Part shown: positions 34,378 through 43,965 of the stretch, piece after piece
Layout: each line of letters starts with the position of its first letter
How positions within the stretch are numbered: position 1 is the first letter of the stretch
Source of the DNA: Brevibacterium yomogidense
Lineage (GTDB): Bacteria > Actinomycetota > Actinomycetes > Actinomycetales > Brevibacteriaceae
Assembly (NCBI RefSeq): GCF_016107685.1
Contig: NZ_JABASY010000006.1
Location: 62,001-126,000, forward strand
Length of the DNA stretch: 64,000 bases
Direction of reading: 5' to 3'
Position numbers and translations under genes: made by a program
Notes under the pieces: generated by a model
What the model was told of the DNA's origin: nothing
Seen by the model: only the letters and a program-made list of their open reading frames with translations
Databases searched by the model: none

Positions 34378-36332
34378 GCGCGGATGAGAACCGCGCAGAA
34401 GACCACCGAACCACTCAGAGAAGGACACCGCCTGTGAAGGCCGACAGACCTGCGACGTGGACGGGGTCGGTGCGCTGGGCGGACGCGGCGGACCCTGCCG
34501 CATGGAAGCGGGACGGGAGTCCGGCGGAACCCGGCGGTTCGGATGTGCAGAGCACGCAGCAGCTGCCACCGGTCGTCGCTGAAGCCGGATCACCACCGGT
34601 CACGGCGCTGCCGATCATCCCGGAACACACTGCGACAGATGATGAGCCGACGGCGGAGAAGGGCGCGGGCGCAGGACAGGGCGCGGGCGCCGGACCGGGT
34701 GCCGTCGCCGGAGCAGGTGCCGTCGCCGGACCGGGTGCTGGCACAGGAGCAGGCGCGGCCTCGGGGGCAGGCTCGATCTCAGGAACAAGCGCGGCCTCGA
34801 GTGCCGGTGCTGCTGCGGGGACAGCTGCTGCTGCGGGGACAGGTGCTGCTGCGAGACGCGGTGCTTCCGGAGGACGAGACGCTGCCGGAGGACGAGATGC
34901 TGTTCCGGGGGCTCGCGGTGCCACGGGGCAGGAACAGGCGGCGGGCGAGGACCGGGCGAGGGGCACGGAGCCGGCTGCGACCTCGGCGGCAGATGCAGAC
35001 GCGGGCGAGCCGTGGGCGGGCGGGGGAGATGACTTCTCCGACATCGACCCACCGGACGACGACCCGGGCACCGTCGCGGACGCCACCTCGACAGAAGCAG
35101 CCACGGCGGAAGCGGACGCTGCCTCCGCCGAGGCCGCCACAGAGGAAGCGGACGGCGCTCCACTGTCGGATGCGGCACGCAGTGAGTTCTCCCTGCGGCT
35201 GTCTGACGACCCCCGGACGGGGCCGATGCCGGAGATCGACCTCCACGCTGCTCTGTCGGAGAAGGAATCCACGGCCGCGGAGAACACGATCTACGAGCTG
35301 CGGACCGCCGCGCAGCACCTCGAGGAGGTGCTGATCGGCGGCAAGCGGGTGCTCACCCGCAAGGAGGTCGCCCAGCTGGCAGAGGTGTCCACCCTGTCCG
35401 CCCGGAAGCTGTGGCGTGCGCTGGGCCAGCCTCTCATCCCCGAAGGCGAAGCGGCCTTCACCGTCAGCGATGCGGCACCGCTGCGCAGGGTCGCGGATCT
35501 GGTGTCGAGTGGGCTCGTCGATGAGGAAACCGCGCTCCAGATGTCGCGTGCGATCGGACAGATGACCGACAGGCTGGTCGTCTGGCAGATGGAGGCGATG
35601 GTCGAGTACCTCATCGAGGAGAAGGGGCTGAGCGACAGCGAGGCGCGGCGTGCCTCCCTCGACGTCTTCGAGGACATCATCGATCCGCTGCAGGACCTCA
35701 TGGTCTACGCGTGGCGCCGCAACCTCGCCGGTGCGCTGGGGCGTCTCAACGTGAACGTGGAGGAGACCCTGGAGATCGGCGGCGCATCGCGCGGACAGGA
35801 CCCGACGATGCCGCTGGCCCGCGGGATCGGGTTCATCGACCTGGTCTCGTATACCCGCCTGTCGCAGCAGCTGGACTCGCGTGAGCTCAGCCGGCTGGTG
35901 AAGCGCTTCCAGTTCCTCGCCTACAACATCGTTGCCGCGGGCGGCGGGAAGGTCATCAAGACCGTCGGCGACGAAGTGTTCTTCGCCGCGGAGACACCGC
36001 TGGCCGGTGCGGAGATCGCGATGACGCTGCTGGAGCAGGTGAAGAAGGACGGGTCGCTGCCCCGCTGCCGCGTGGGCTATTCGTGGGGGCGGGTGCTGTC
36101 GCGGATGGGCGACATCTTCGGGACCACCGTGAACCTGGCGGCGCGTCTCACTGCGGTCGCGGACCCAGGCACCGTGGTGACGGACACCGAGACCGCACGC
36201 ATCATCGAGCGCGACGACATGTTCGGGTTCGACAACCGGCGTGACCTCAACCTGCAGGGTCTGGGAGAGATCGGGGTCGTGGAGATGCACCGGCTCACCG
36301 CACCGACGATCACGTCCGAAGACATCACCTGA
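34374..36332 (+). CDS. class III adenylate cyclase with autoregulatory domain
   Basis: A 652-residue protein. Residues 1-250 are low-complexity (Ala/Gly/Arg/Glu/Asp). Residues 290-460 are a helical domain like the adenylate cyclase regulatory domain of pH-sensing mycobacterial Rv1264 (RKEVAQLAEVSTLSARKLWRA). The catalytic domain begins near 483 and has the metal Asp in FIDLVSYTRL, the substrate Lys in VIKTVGDEVFF with the second metal Asp, and the transition-state Asn/Arg in VNLAARL. All key residues are present, so it should make cAMP as a homodimer. The ATG overlaps the birA stop; an in-frame GTG at 34434 with AGAGAAGGA upstream is an alternative start. Three 18-bp repeats straddle its stop. 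Confidence 0.9.
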   Translation: MSADENRAEDHRTTQRRTPPVKADRPATWTGSVRWADAADPAAWKRDGSPAEPGGSDVQSTQQLPPVVAEAGSPPVTALPIIPEHTATDDEPTAEKGAGAGQGAGAGPGAVAGAGAVAGPGAGTGAGAASGAGSISGTSAASSAGAAAGTAAAAGTGAAARRGASGGRDAAGGRDAVPGARGATGQEQAAGEDRARGTEPAATSAADADAGEPWAGGGDDFSDIDPPDDDPGTVADATSTEAATAEADAASAEAATEEADGAPLSDAARSEFSLRLSDDPRTGPMPEIDLHAALSEKESTAAENTIYELRTAAQHLEEVLIGGKRVLTRKEVAQLAEVSTLSARKLWRALGQPLIPEGEAAFTVSDAAPLRRVADLVSSGLVDEETALQMSRAIGQMTDRLVVWQMEAMVEYLIEEKGLSDSEARRASLDVFEDIIDPLQDLMVYAWRRNLAGALGRLNVNVEETLEIGGASRGQDPTMPLARGIGFIDLVSYTRLSQQLDSRELSRLVKRFQFLAYNIVAAGGGKVIKTVGDEVFFAAETPLAGAEIAMTLLEQVKKDGSLPRCRVGYSWGRVLSRMGDIFGTTVNLAARLTAVADPGTVVTDTETARIIERDDMFGFDNRRDLNLQGLGEIGVVEMHRLTAPTITSEDIT

Positions 36333-36381
36333 GAGGGAGGGCTCGCCTGGGAGGCAGGGCCCACCTGACAACCAGGGCCCG
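36328..36381. repeat. three 18-bp repeats straddling the cyclase stop
   Basis: Units at 36328, 36346 and 36364 share CCTG-N6-AGGGC. The first contains the TGA at 36330-36332 and the third carries a TGA at the same place. Confidence 0.8.
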
Positions 36382-36427
36382 ACGGAGGGCGGCCTGCTCC
36401 GACACCGCGCCCACAGGGTCGCTCGGC

Positions 36428-39211
36428 TCAGAACAGCGCGGCGCCGTCGTCATCCTCGTCGTCGTGGGACACGATGACTGCGGCATCGTCGTCCTTCGGA
36501 CGTGTGCGGGCGATCTCCTCGCGCAGCGCCTCCCGGGCGGCTTCGTCTGCCGCGCTCGAGGCGGCATCGCCTTCCATGCCGGGCAGGGTTCCGGACGCGA
36601 GACCGGCCACCGCTGCTTCCGAGGCGCCTGCACGGCCGGAGCCCTGAGCGTCCGCGGCACTGGCGTCGCCCGTACCGCCCGGACCGGCGTCGCCCCCGTT
36701 GCCTGGACCAGCACTCCCGGCGCTGCCCGGACTGGCCGCGCCCCCGGTCGCGTCTGTGGCCTCGGCGTCCGTGGTCACGTACGGCAGGGTGCCGATCGCG
36801 TCGATCTTCGCGTCGAGGGGAACACCGGAGGCGTCCCGCTTCGACAGGGTCTCAGGCAGACTCCGGGCGCCGCCTCCTGCGGAGGCGGCCTGGGGCGTGG
36901 GCCCGACGAAGCCCAGTGCGAGCTCCGCCTCCCCGGTGAGGAAGCGGTGCGCGCGGACACCGCCGGTCGCCCGCCCCTTCGCCGGGAAGTCCGTGAAATC
37001 GGACATCTTGATCGACGACACCGGGTCGCCGTAGAAGTTCTCGCCCTTCGCGATCGTCACGACACGGTTTTCGCCCTGGGGGTCGACGAGTGAGAACGCG
37101 ATGACGTGCGCATCATCGGAGAGCCGCACGCCGGCGACACCGCCGGCAGCCCACCCCTGCGCACGCAGGATCGACACGGGGAAGTGGAGCAGCTGTGCGT
37201 TCGACGTGATGAAGGCGGCGTCCAGCGTGTCGAGGTCCGTTCCCGCGGGTGCCTGCGCGGCGCCCACGACGACGTCCTTGCCCTTGAGCGTCACGGCCTC
37301 CCATTCGGTGCGCCCGTTCGGTGCGCCCTGACCGGACACCCGCTTGACGATGCCGCCCCGTGTGCCCAGGAGGATGTCACGGTCCGGATCGATGAGTGCG
37401 AGCGCCTTCTCGCCCTTCTCCAGGTCGATGAGGTCCTTCACCGGTGTGCCGCCCGCAAGAGCGGGTCGTGTGGCCTGCGGGGGCAGGTGGGGGAGGTGGA
37501 CGACGTCGAGGGCGACCATCCGACCCTTGTCCGTGAGCACCGCGAGGCGACCCAGGGCGGTCGACGGGAGCTGCGACACGATCGCGTCGTGGCTGGCGCG
37601 GCGCCCTTCGACGGACAGGGGCGAACGGTCCGTCGTCCGGGCTGCACGTCCGGAGGTCGACAGCAGCACCCAGCACGGGTCGTCCGTCACTGTGAGCGCC
37701 TTCTGCGCCTTGCGACCCTTCGCGGACAGCTCCTTGAGGGAGCCTTCGACGAGGACGGTGCGGCGGGGGTCGGTCAGGGAATCCGCGAAATCACCCAGCT
37801 CCTTCGCGACGAGTTCGCGCAGCTCCGCCTCATCGGCCAGCAGGCGCTCCAACTCGTCGATGAGGGCGCGCAGCTCGTCGCGCTCCGCTTCGAGTTCGAT
37901 GCGGGAGAACTTCGTGAGCCTGCGCAGCTGGAGGTCCAGGATGTACGTCGCCTGGATCTCCGACAGATCGAACACGTCCATGAGGCGGGTGCGGGCGGAC
38001 GCCGCGTCATCGGAGGTCCGGATGAGCTGGATGACCTCGTCGATGTCGAGGATCGCGATGAGCAGACCTTCGACGAGGTGGAGTCGGTCCTTCGCCTTCC
38101 CCAGCCGGAACTGGGTGCGCCTGCGGACGACCTCGATGCGGTGGTCGATGTAGACCTGGAGGAGGTCCATCAGCCCCAGGGTGCGCGGCTGGCCGTCGAC
38201 CAGGCACACGTTGTTGATGCCGAAGCTGTCCTCCATCGGGGTCAGTCGGTAGAGCTCCTCCAGGACGGCCTGCGGGTCGAAGCCCGTCTTGACCCCGATG
38301 ACCAGGCGCATGCCGTGCTTGCGGTCGGAGAAGTCGTCGATGGATGCGATCCCGGTGAGGCGCTTCGCCTGCACCTGATCCTTGACGCGTTCGATGATCT
38401 TCTCCGGGCCCACCAGGTAGGGGAGTTCGGTGACGATGATCCCACGGCGGCGCGCGGTGATGTTCTCGAACGCGACGGTGGCGCGGGTGCGGAACGTGCC
38501 GCGGCCCGTCTCATACGCCTCACGGACTCCGTCGAGTCCGATGATGCGGCCACCGGACGGGAGGTCCGGGCCGGGGATGAACCGCATGATCTCGTCGAGG
38601 GTGGCGTCCGGGTGGCGGATGAGGTGCTGCGCGGCGGAGATCACCTCACCCGGGTTGTGGGGCGCCATGTTCGTGGCCATGCCGACCGCGATGCCGGAGG
38701 TGCCGTTGATGAGCAGGTTGGGGAACGCGGAGGGGAGGACCGACGGCTGCGTGAGCGTGCTGTCGTAGTTGGGGACGAAGTCCACGACGTTCTCGTCGAG
38801 TCCCGCGATCATTCCCATGGAGGCGGTGTCCAGACGCGCTTCCGTGTAGCGCGGGGCGGCGGGCCCGTCGTCGAGGCTGCCGAAGTTCCCGTGGCCGTCG
38901 ACCAGGGGGAGACGGAGGTTGAAGCCCTGTGCCAGACGCACCAGCGCATCGTAGATCGCGGTGTCTCCGTGCGGGTGGAGCTTGCCCATCACGTCGCCGA
39001 CGATGCGCGACGACTTCACGTGCCCGCGGTCGGGGCGCAGCCCCATCTCGCCCATCTGGTAGATGATGCGCCGCTGGACGGGTTTGAGCCCGTCGCGGGC
39101 GTCCGGCAGGGCGCGCGCATAGATGACGGAGTACGCGTACTCGAGGAACGACGTCTCCATCTCCTGGGAGACGTCGATGTCTGCGATCTGACCTGCCGTG
39201 CCGATTGTCAT
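36428..39211 (-). CDS. parC: DNA topoisomerase IV subunit A (ParC/GyrA family)
   Basis: A 927-residue type IIA topoisomerase A subunit. The active-site Tyr122 lies in [10 protein letters not shown], and the gate helix [17 protein letters not shown] has Thr84 and Asp88 at the positions altered in quinolone resistance. The tower, coiled coil and C-terminal beta-propeller blades follow; the last 130 residues are Gly/Ala/Asp-rich with an acidic end. [11 protein letters not shown]-type wording ([16 protein letters not shown]) and the absence of a clear GyrA box suggest ParC rather than GyrA; the other pair of subunits should lie elsewhere. The ATG overlaps the stop of the upstream transporter gene (ATGA), and a TAACAT hexamer at 39248 offers an internal promoter. 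Confidence 0.85.
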   Translation of the reverse strand: MTIGTAGQIADIDVSQEMETSFLEYAYSVIYARALPDARDGLKPVQRRIIYQMGEMGLRPDRGHVKSSRIVGDVMGKLHPHGDTAIYDALVRLAQGFNLRLPLVDGHGNFGSLDDGPAAPRYTEARLDTASMGMIAGLDENVVDFVPNYDSTLTQPSVLPSAFPNLLINGTSGIAVGMATNMAPHNPGEVISAAQHLIRHPDATLDEIMRFIPGPDLPSGGRIIGLDGVREAYETGRGTFRTRATVAFENITARRRGIIVTELPYLVGPEKIIERVKDQVQAKRLTGIASIDDFSDRKHGMRLVIGVKTGFDPQAVLEELYRLTPMEDSFGINNVCLVDGQPRTLGLMDLLQVYIDHRIEVVRRRTQFRLGKAKDRLHLVEGLLIAILDIDEVIQLIRTSDDAASARTRLMDVFDLSEIQATYILDLQLRRLTKFSRIELEAERDELRALIDELERLLADEAELRELVAKELGDFADSLTDPRRTVLVEGSLKELSAKGRKAQKALTVTDDPCWVLLSTSGRAARTTDRSPLSVEGRRASHDAIVSQLPSTALGRLAVLTDKGRMVALDVVHLPHLPPQATRPALAGGTPVKDLIDLEKGEKALALIDPDRDILLGTRGGIVKRVSGQGAPNGRTEWEAVTLKGKDVVVGAAQAPAGTDLDTLDAAFITSNAQLLHFPVSILRAQGWAAGGVAGVRLSDDAHVIAFSLVDPQGENRVVTIAKGENFYGDPVSSIKMSDFTDFPAKGRATGGVRAHRFLTGEAELALGFVGPTPQAASAGGGARSLPETLSKRDASGVPLDAKIDAIGTLPYVTTDAEATDATGGAASPGSAGSAGPGNGGDAGPGGTGDASAADAQGSGRAGASEAAVAGLASGTLPGMEGDAASSAADEAAREALREEIARTRPKDDDAAVIVSHDDEDDDGAALF

Positions 39212-40113
39212 GGGTGTGCTGGAACTCCTTCTCCGCGAGCGCCCTCCATGTTATCGGCAGGAGCGGACATAACGGGGGACGTGGGGGTCGGACGGGTGCC
39301 GGGTCGGCTCTCTGCCAGGAGCGTCACGCCCCACAGGGCTCCTGCTCCGCTCAGCGCGAGGAGTGCGAGCGCACCCGGTGGGACGGTCCCGAATTCGCCC
39401 AGCACCATCCCGCCGATCAGCACTGCGGTGATCGGGTCGACGACGGTGAGTCCCGCAAGCACCGACGCCGCGGAACCGCGGGCGTACGCGGTCTGGACGA
39501 GCCAGACACCCACCGCCGAGGCCGGGGCCAGTCCCGTGCCGACCGCCCAGGCCGCAGGTGGGAGACCGTCACCGGCGAGGAGCAGCACGCCGACCACGTG
39601 TGTGCCGGAGGCGACACCGCCGAACAGGACGCCGGCGGCGAGGACACGCGGCGTGTGCCCGAGGCGGCTGCGGGCGACGAGGGCTCCGACCGCGGACAGC
39701 GCGATCAGGCCTCCGGCCAGGACGGCAGCCGCCCGATCCGAGGCGGGGGATGCCTCCATGTGCTGTGAGGCCGCGACGACGAACACCGTGACGGAGGCGA
39801 CGACGAGGGTGACGGCGAGCAGTAACCTGCGGGTGACGGGTCCTGGGCTCGTCGCAGAGGTGTCGGGCGAGGGCGACTGTCGCGCCGAGAGGGCGGTGAG
39901 GAGCACCGCGATGACGAGTGACACCGTCCCGAGGGACTGGACGATGGCGACGGGTGCCAGCACCAATGCCACGACGTTGAAGACGGTCTCGAGGACGATG
40001 AGCGCGCCGCCCACCAGCCAGAGGGGGCTGACGAGCAGGCCTTGCAGAGACTGGGTCGGCGGTGGAAACCTCCGGAAACGGGATCCGTTCGTCAGGCTGC
40101 TGGGGTGGTGCAC
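39208..40113 (-). CDS. DMT-family (EamA-like) transporter, possibly N-terminally short
   Basis: A 301-residue membrane protein with about eight hydrophobic segments, beginning [20 protein letters not shown]. It resembles the actinobacterial DMT proteins that open with a membrane helix before the PLWLLG-like second helix. Here that first helix is missing and replaced by a basic, proline-rich 27-residue leader ([15 protein letters not shown]). The GTG at 40113 overlaps the end of the ferric reductase gene by 22 bp and has no ribosome binding site, so either the start is wrong or the gene has lost its 5' end. The substrate is unknown. The stop overlaps the parC start. Confidence 0.7.
   Translation of the reverse strand: MHHPSSLTNGSRFRRFPPPTQSLQGLLVSPLWLVGGALIVLETVFNVVALVLAPVAIVQSLGTVSLVIAVLLTALSARQSPSPDTSATSPGPVTRRLLLAVTLVVASVTVFVVAASQHMEASPASDRAAAVLAGGLIALSAVGALVARSRLGHTPRVLAAGVLFGGVASGTHVVGVLLLAGDGLPPAAWAVGTGLAPASAVGVWLVQTAYARGSAASVLAGLTVVDPITAVLIGGMVLGEFGTVPPGALALLALSGAGALWGVTLLAESRPGTRPTPTSPVMSAPADNMEGARGEGVPAHP
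39248..39253 (-). promoter_or_regulatory. candidate internal -10 (TAACAT) for parC
   Basis: Minus-strand TAACAT inside the 3' end of the transporter gene; AAGGAG follows about 13 nt before the parC ATG. Confidence 0.4.
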
Positions 40114-41036
40114 TGCGGGCAGGCACGCCCGCGCAGTGTGCGGTCGAACGCCGCTTCGCCACGGCGCCAGTAGCCGTCGACCGTCCAGTTGTCACGCGTG
40201 AGGCGCGTGCGGAAGGTGAGGTAGCAGCGCAGCGACTTGATGGACATCGCTTCACCGGCGGCCCAGACGTAGCCGTTGGGGTTCGTGAAGTCGTACTCCA
40301 TCACCGCGTCGGCCAGCAGCGTCGTCGTGCCCGGCTGCGCGTCGCCCCGGTACAGCCAGTGGACCGTCAGGTCCGCGCGAGTGGGCAGCGGGATCTGCGA
40401 GGCGGGGGAGGCGACTTCGATGAACGCGGTCGCGGCAGTGCCCTTCGGAAGCGTCTCTGCCCAGCGGGCCAGCGCCGGCAGGGCCGTGTCGTCCGCCGCC
40501 AGCACATACCAGTCGAACGTGTCCTTCACGAGGTAGGTGCTGCGAGGCCCCATCGACCCCAGGCGGTCGCCGGGGGCGGCGGTGGCGGCCCAGTGGCCGG
40601 CCACACCGTGCGTGTGCAGGACGAAATCGATGTCCAGGGTGCGGTTCGCGGAGTCGAACCAGCGGATCGTGAAGTCACGATGGGTGAGCCCGCGGATCGC
40701 GAAGCGGCCGTCGACGATTGTCGGCAGGACAGGCATGCCGTCCTCGTCCATGTCGAAGAAGAGCTTCAGGTGCTCGTCCGGGCTGATGCTGGGGAAGCCG
40801 GCGAAATCGTCGTCCGCGCGGAAACGGATCCGCATGAGCGCTTCAGACAGGCGGAGGGTCGAGACCACGGTGAGGACGCGAGGACTGGTGTCGAAGCGGA
40901 ACGTCGCATTCCGCGTGTTCTCACGCAGCGGTGCGTGCTCGGTGCGGACTGCGGGCCGCGGGATCGCCGGAGCCAGGGCGCGATCAGCCTCCGTCGGCGC
41001 AGTCCCCGTCAACGGGTGCATGGCGAGCGTGCTCAT
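40092..41036 (-). CDS. siderophore-interacting protein (NAD(P)H-dependent ferric-chelate reductase)
   Basis: A 314-residue protein of the SIP/ViuB family. The FAD-binding barrel contains IRFRADDDFAGFPSISPDEHLKLFF (first half of the motif) and LTHRDFTIRWFD, close to the family pattern RxYTxR. The C-terminal lobe includes YVLAADDTALPALARW and GYVWAAGEAMSIKSLR, typical of SIPs that reduce ferric siderophores to release iron in the cytoplasm. It ends in a short tail with two Cys ([11 protein letters not shown]). AAGGAGGA upstream of the ATG at 41036 sets the start. Two DtxR/IdeR-like boxes lie in its promoter, so iron repression is expected. The DMT and parC genes follow without gaps. Confidence 0.9.
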   Translation of the reverse strand: MSTLAMHPLTGTAPTEADRALAPAIPRPAVRTEHAPLRENTRNATFRFDTSPRVLTVVSTLRLSEALMRIRFRADDDFAGFPSISPDEHLKLFFDMDEDGMPVLPTIVDGRFAIRGLTHRDFTIRWFDSANRTLDIDFVLHTHGVAGHWAATAAPGDRLGSMGPRSTYLVKDTFDWYVLAADDTALPALARWAETLPKGTAATAFIEVASPASQIPLPTRADLTVHWLYRGDAQPGTTTLLADAVMEYDFTNPNGYVWAAGEAMSIKSLRCYLTFRTRLTRDNWTVDGYWRRGEAAFDRTLRGRACPQCTTPAA

Positions 41037-41072
41037 CGGTCCTCCTTCGGCGATACGAGAACCGGCGACCCG

Positions 41073-41091
41073 GTAGGGAAGCCTCACCTGT
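41073..41091 (-). promoter_or_regulatory. DtxR/IdeR-like iron box 1
   Basis: GTAGGGAAGCCTCACCTGT matches the 19-bp DtxR/IdeR consensus at about 12 positions. It lies between the promoter and the ferric reductase start. Confidence 0.5.
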
Positions 41092-41108
41092 TCTCATTCG
41101 GTCACTCA

Positions 41109-41138
41109 AACGTACGCTAAAGAAGTGTGATGAGGCAA
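41109..41138 (-). promoter_or_regulatory. promoter of the ferric reductase gene
   Basis: Minus-strand TTGCCT (41133-41138) and TACGTT (41109-41114) with an 18-bp spacer. The -35 sits inside the second iron box. Confidence 0.5.
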
Positions 41139-41149
41139 GCCTAACGCTA
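41131..41149 (-). promoter_or_regulatory. DtxR/IdeR-like iron box 2
   Basis: TGAGGCAAGCCTAACGCTA matches the DtxR/IdeR consensus at about 12 of 19 positions with an intact AGGCAAGCCTAA core. It overlaps the -35, as expected for repression. Confidence 0.6.
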
Positions 41150-41150
41150 C

Positions 41151-41178
41151 TGTTCTGAGACGCAGAACACAGGTGTTC
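41151..41178. other. overlapping inverted repeats downstream of the GNAT/acyl-CoA synthetase gene
   Basis: TGTTCTG-N5-CAGAACA (41151-41169) overlaps GAACAC-AG-GTGTTC (41165-41178). This may be a terminator hairpin for the gene to the right or an operator; no T-run is present. Confidence 0.45.
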
Positions 41179-41240
41179 ACGGGCCTCGCAGCCCGGATCG
41201 CCCTCAGGCCACCCTCAGGTCGGCATGGCACTCACGGCGC

Positions 41241-43922
41241 TCACGCGAGTCGGCGCCGCGCGGAGTCGATCCGGTCGACGGACGACCGCAGGACCACGCG
41301 GATGCTCAGCACGTGCGCCTTCGTCTGAGTCGCGACGACAGGGTGGATGGCGATGTCCGCGACGGCGGGGAAGTCATCGACCAGCTGGGAGACCCGCAGG
41401 AGGAGCTCCTCGATGGGGGCGACGTTCATGACGGGCAGCCCCTTGTAGCCGAACAGGCGGGGTGCGGCCTTCACGGAACGGATCATCTCCGCAGCGTCGA
41501 CGTCGGTGAGTGGTGCGACGCGGTGGGCGATGTCGCCCACCAGTTCCGTCGTGTCACCGGACAGGGAGAAGGACACGACCGGGCCCAGGAGCGGGTCCTC
41601 CCCGCCGCGCACCACGCACGCCGTGCCCGGGGGCGCCATCCGCTGGACGTCGATCTCGTAGGGCCCCTCCGTCGTGAACTCGTCGATGACGTCCCGGATC
41701 TGCGCGTAGTCGTCCCGCAGCTCCTCCGGCGATTCGATGTTGAGCCGCACACCGCCCAATTCCATGCGGTGCCGCAGGCGGGTGTGGACCGCTTTGAGCG
41801 CCACCGGGTAGCCCAGCTCCTCGGCCGCAGCGAGCGCCTCATCGACGGACGACGTCGTGATGTGAGGGAGGACGGAGATGCCGTACGCCTCCAGGAGCTT
41901 CCGTGTGCGCGACGGGGTGAGCACGACAGCTTCGCCGTCGCCGATCGCGTCGAGCGATTCGTCGATGACCTCCCGCGCCGCACGCCGGTCGATGTTCCCG
42001 AGCTCCGGGTAGTTGCCGTGGTCCTCACCGCGCCACATCGCGTAGTCCGTCGTCCGCGCCAGAGCGGTGACGGCGTCCTCGGGCCCGAAGTAGCTGGGGA
42101 CGGTGCGGGACTCCGGGGTGCCCTCCGCGCCGGGCACGAACGCCGTCAGCTCGTCGCGCACACCCTGGACTCCGGAGAAGCAGGCGATGGTCGTCTGCCG
42201 GGCCTGCGCGGCCTGCTCGGACAGCGCCTCGGCGATCTCCTGCTCCGACGCACCGGCGGACGGGGTGAAGCTCACGATGACGGAGTCGACGTCGTCGTGG
42301 CCGAACATCTCCTCGAGGGCCTCCCCGAACTCGCCCGCCCGCACCTCCGGGTGGAGTGACACCGGGTCGCGGCTCACGACGAGCCCTTCCGCACGCGCCG
42401 CCTGGACGAGGAGCGTGCCCATCGCCGCGGAATTGCCGACGATCCCCACCCTGCGGCCCGTCGGGAGGGGTTGGCTCGCGAGGACCTGGGCGATGTCGAA
42501 CAGCTGACGGATCGAATCGGCGCGGATGATGCCGGACTGGGCGAGGACCTCGTCGAGGGCGCCGCCGGCACGCTCCTCCAGCCCGGACAGGCGGACCTCG
42601 TGGCCCGGGGGCAGCTCCTGCCCTGTGAGGTCGGACTTCACGACGACGACCGGCTTGACGCGGCTCACCCTGCGGGCGATGCGCGAGAACTTGCGGGGGT
42701 TGCCGATCGACTCGAGGTAGAGGCCCACCGCCTTCGTCGCCGGGTCCTCCTCCCAGTACTGGAGGAGGTCGTTGCCGGACAGGTCCGCACGGTTCCCCGC
42801 GGACACGAAGGTGGAGATCCCCAGGCCCAGGCGGGTCGCCCGTGCCAGCAGTGCGGTGCCCAGCGCACCCGACTGGCTGAAGAGGCCCAGGCTGCCCGGC
42901 TCCGGCAGGAAGGGGGACAGGGACGAGTTCAGGGCGACGTCCTCGGCGGTGTTCGCGATGCCGAAGCTGTTGGGACCCACGACCCGCATGCCGTGCGAAC
43001 GGGCGGTGGCGACGACCTCGCGCTGCAGCACGGTGCCCTCCGGGCCGGCTTCGGCGAAGCCGGAGGAGATGACGACGACTGCCTTGACACCGTGGGCGGC
43101 ACAGTCGCGGACGACGCCGCTCACGGAAGCTGCGGGCACCGCGATGACGGCAAGGTCCGCGGGCTCCGTGAGCTCGTCGAGGCTGCGGACGGTCTGCACC
43201 CCGGCGATCGCCTCGGCCTCGGGGTGGACGACGGTGAGGGTGCCCTGGAAGCCCGCGGACGTGAGGTTGCGGACCAGCAGGTTACCGGTGGAGTGCCGCT
43301 TGCGGGAGGCCCCGATGACGACGACGGACGACGGGTGGAGGACCGACCGGACGCTCAGCGCCTCCGCACGGTGCTCCCGGGACGCGATGACCTGCATCGC
43401 GCGGTCCGTCGGATCGATCTCGAAGCGGACGGCGACGACGCCGTCCTCGAACTCGCGGGACACCTCGTACCCCGCGGCGGCGAACACCTGCAGCATCGAG
43501 CGGTTCTGGGGCAGCACCTCGGCGGTGAAGATGCTGATCCCGACTTCGCGGGCGGCGACGGCCAGGTGCTCCAGGAGGATCGAACCGACGCCACGGCCCT
43601 GGTGCGAATCGGAGATGTTGAAGGCGACCTCGGCGGATTCCGGGTCGATCCGGTCGAAGCGACCCACCCCGATGACCTCGTCGCCCACGACGAGGACGAA
43701 GGCGACGCGGTCCCGGTAGTCGACGGTGACGAACCGGTCCAGGTCCTTCTTGGGGATCTGCGGCATGGGGGCGAAGAAGCGGAGGTACACGGACTCCGGC
43801 GACTGGCTCATGTGCATCCGCTGCAGGGCGTCGGAGTCGGACGGGACGATCGGTCGCAGGTGGGCGGTGCCGCCATCGCGGAGGACGACATCGGCCTCCC
43901 AGTGTGAGGGGTAGTGCGTCAT
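41241..43922 (-). CDS. GNAT acetyltransferase fused to NDP-forming acyl-CoA synthetase
   Basis: An 893-residue protein. Residues 1-170 form a GNAT domain (acetyl-CoA loop DSHQGRGVGSILLEHLA). A CoA-binding domain (about 185-310, PSSVVVIGASRKRHSTGN), a succinyl-CoA-ligase-like domain with the phosphohistidine-loop region, and an ATP-grasp domain (about 660-893, LLEAYGISVLPHITT, EAMSY-like ALKAVHTRLRHRMELGGVRL) follow. This is the architecture of actinobacterial protein lysine acetyltransferases related to PatZ, with the GNAT domain at the N-terminus. Such enzymes acetylate acyl-CoA synthetases in response to metabolites; the synthetase half is often sensory rather than catalytic. The leaderless start (TATGCT, 7 nt) is shared in mirror image with the divergent DUF5998 gene. 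Confidence 0.9.
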   Translation of the reverse strand: MTHYPSHWEADVVLRDGGTAHLRPIVPSDSDALQRMHMSQSPESVYLRFFAPMPQIPKKDLDRFVTVDYRDRVAFVLVVGDEVIGVGRFDRIDPESAEVAFNISDSHQGRGVGSILLEHLAVAAREVGISIFTAEVLPQNRSMLQVFAAAGYEVSREFEDGVVAVRFEIDPTDRAMQVIASREHRAEALSVRSVLHPSSVVVIGASRKRHSTGNLLVRNLTSAGFQGTLTVVHPEAEAIAGVQTVRSLDELTEPADLAVIAVPAASVSGVVRDCAAHGVKAVVVISSGFAEAGPEGTVLQREVVATARSHGMRVVGPNSFGIANTAEDVALNSSLSPFLPEPGSLGLFSQSGALGTALLARATRLGLGISTFVSAGNRADLSGNDLLQYWEEDPATKAVGLYLESIGNPRKFSRIARRVSRVKPVVVVKSDLTGQELPPGHEVRLSGLEERAGGALDEVLAQSGIIRADSIRQLFDIAQVLASQPLPTGRRVGIVGNSAAMGTLLVQAARAEGLVVSRDPVSLHPEVRAGEFGEALEEMFGHDDVDSVIVSFTPSAGASEQEIAEALSEQAAQARQTTIACFSGVQGVRDELTAFVPGAEGTPESRTVPSYFGPEDAVTALARTTDYAMWRGEDHGNYPELGNIDRRAAREVIDESLDAIGDGEAVVLTPSRTRKLLEAYGISVLPHITTSSVDEALAAAEELGYPVALKAVHTRLRHRMELGGVRLNIESPEELRDDYAQIRDVIDEFTTEGPYEIDVQRMAPPGTACVVRGGEDPLLGPVVSFSLSGDTTELVGDIAHRVAPLTDVDAAEMIRSVKAAPRLFGYKGLPVMNVAPIEELLLRVSQLVDDFPAVADIAIHPVVATQTKAHVLSIRVVLRSSVDRIDSARRRLA

Positions 43923-43929
43923 GGTCACG

Positions 43930-43959
43930 AGCATATGCGCGATGGACGGCGCATATGCT
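43930..43959. promoter_or_regulatory. mirror-image divergent leaderless promoters in a perfect inverted repeat
   Basis: AGCATATGCGC (43930-43940) and GCGCATATGCT (43949-43959) are perfect inverted arms 8 bp apart. Each contains a TATGCT -10 reading outward, 7 nt from the ATG at 43922 (minus) and 6 nt from the ATG at 43966 (plus). Confidence 0.7.
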
Positions 43960-43965
43960 GTGCGC

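Noticed and set aside
41165-41178. LexA/SOS box (GAAC ... GTTC)
   Set aside because: The half-site spacing is 6, not the 4 required, and it overlaps another inverted repeat more simply read as a hairpin.
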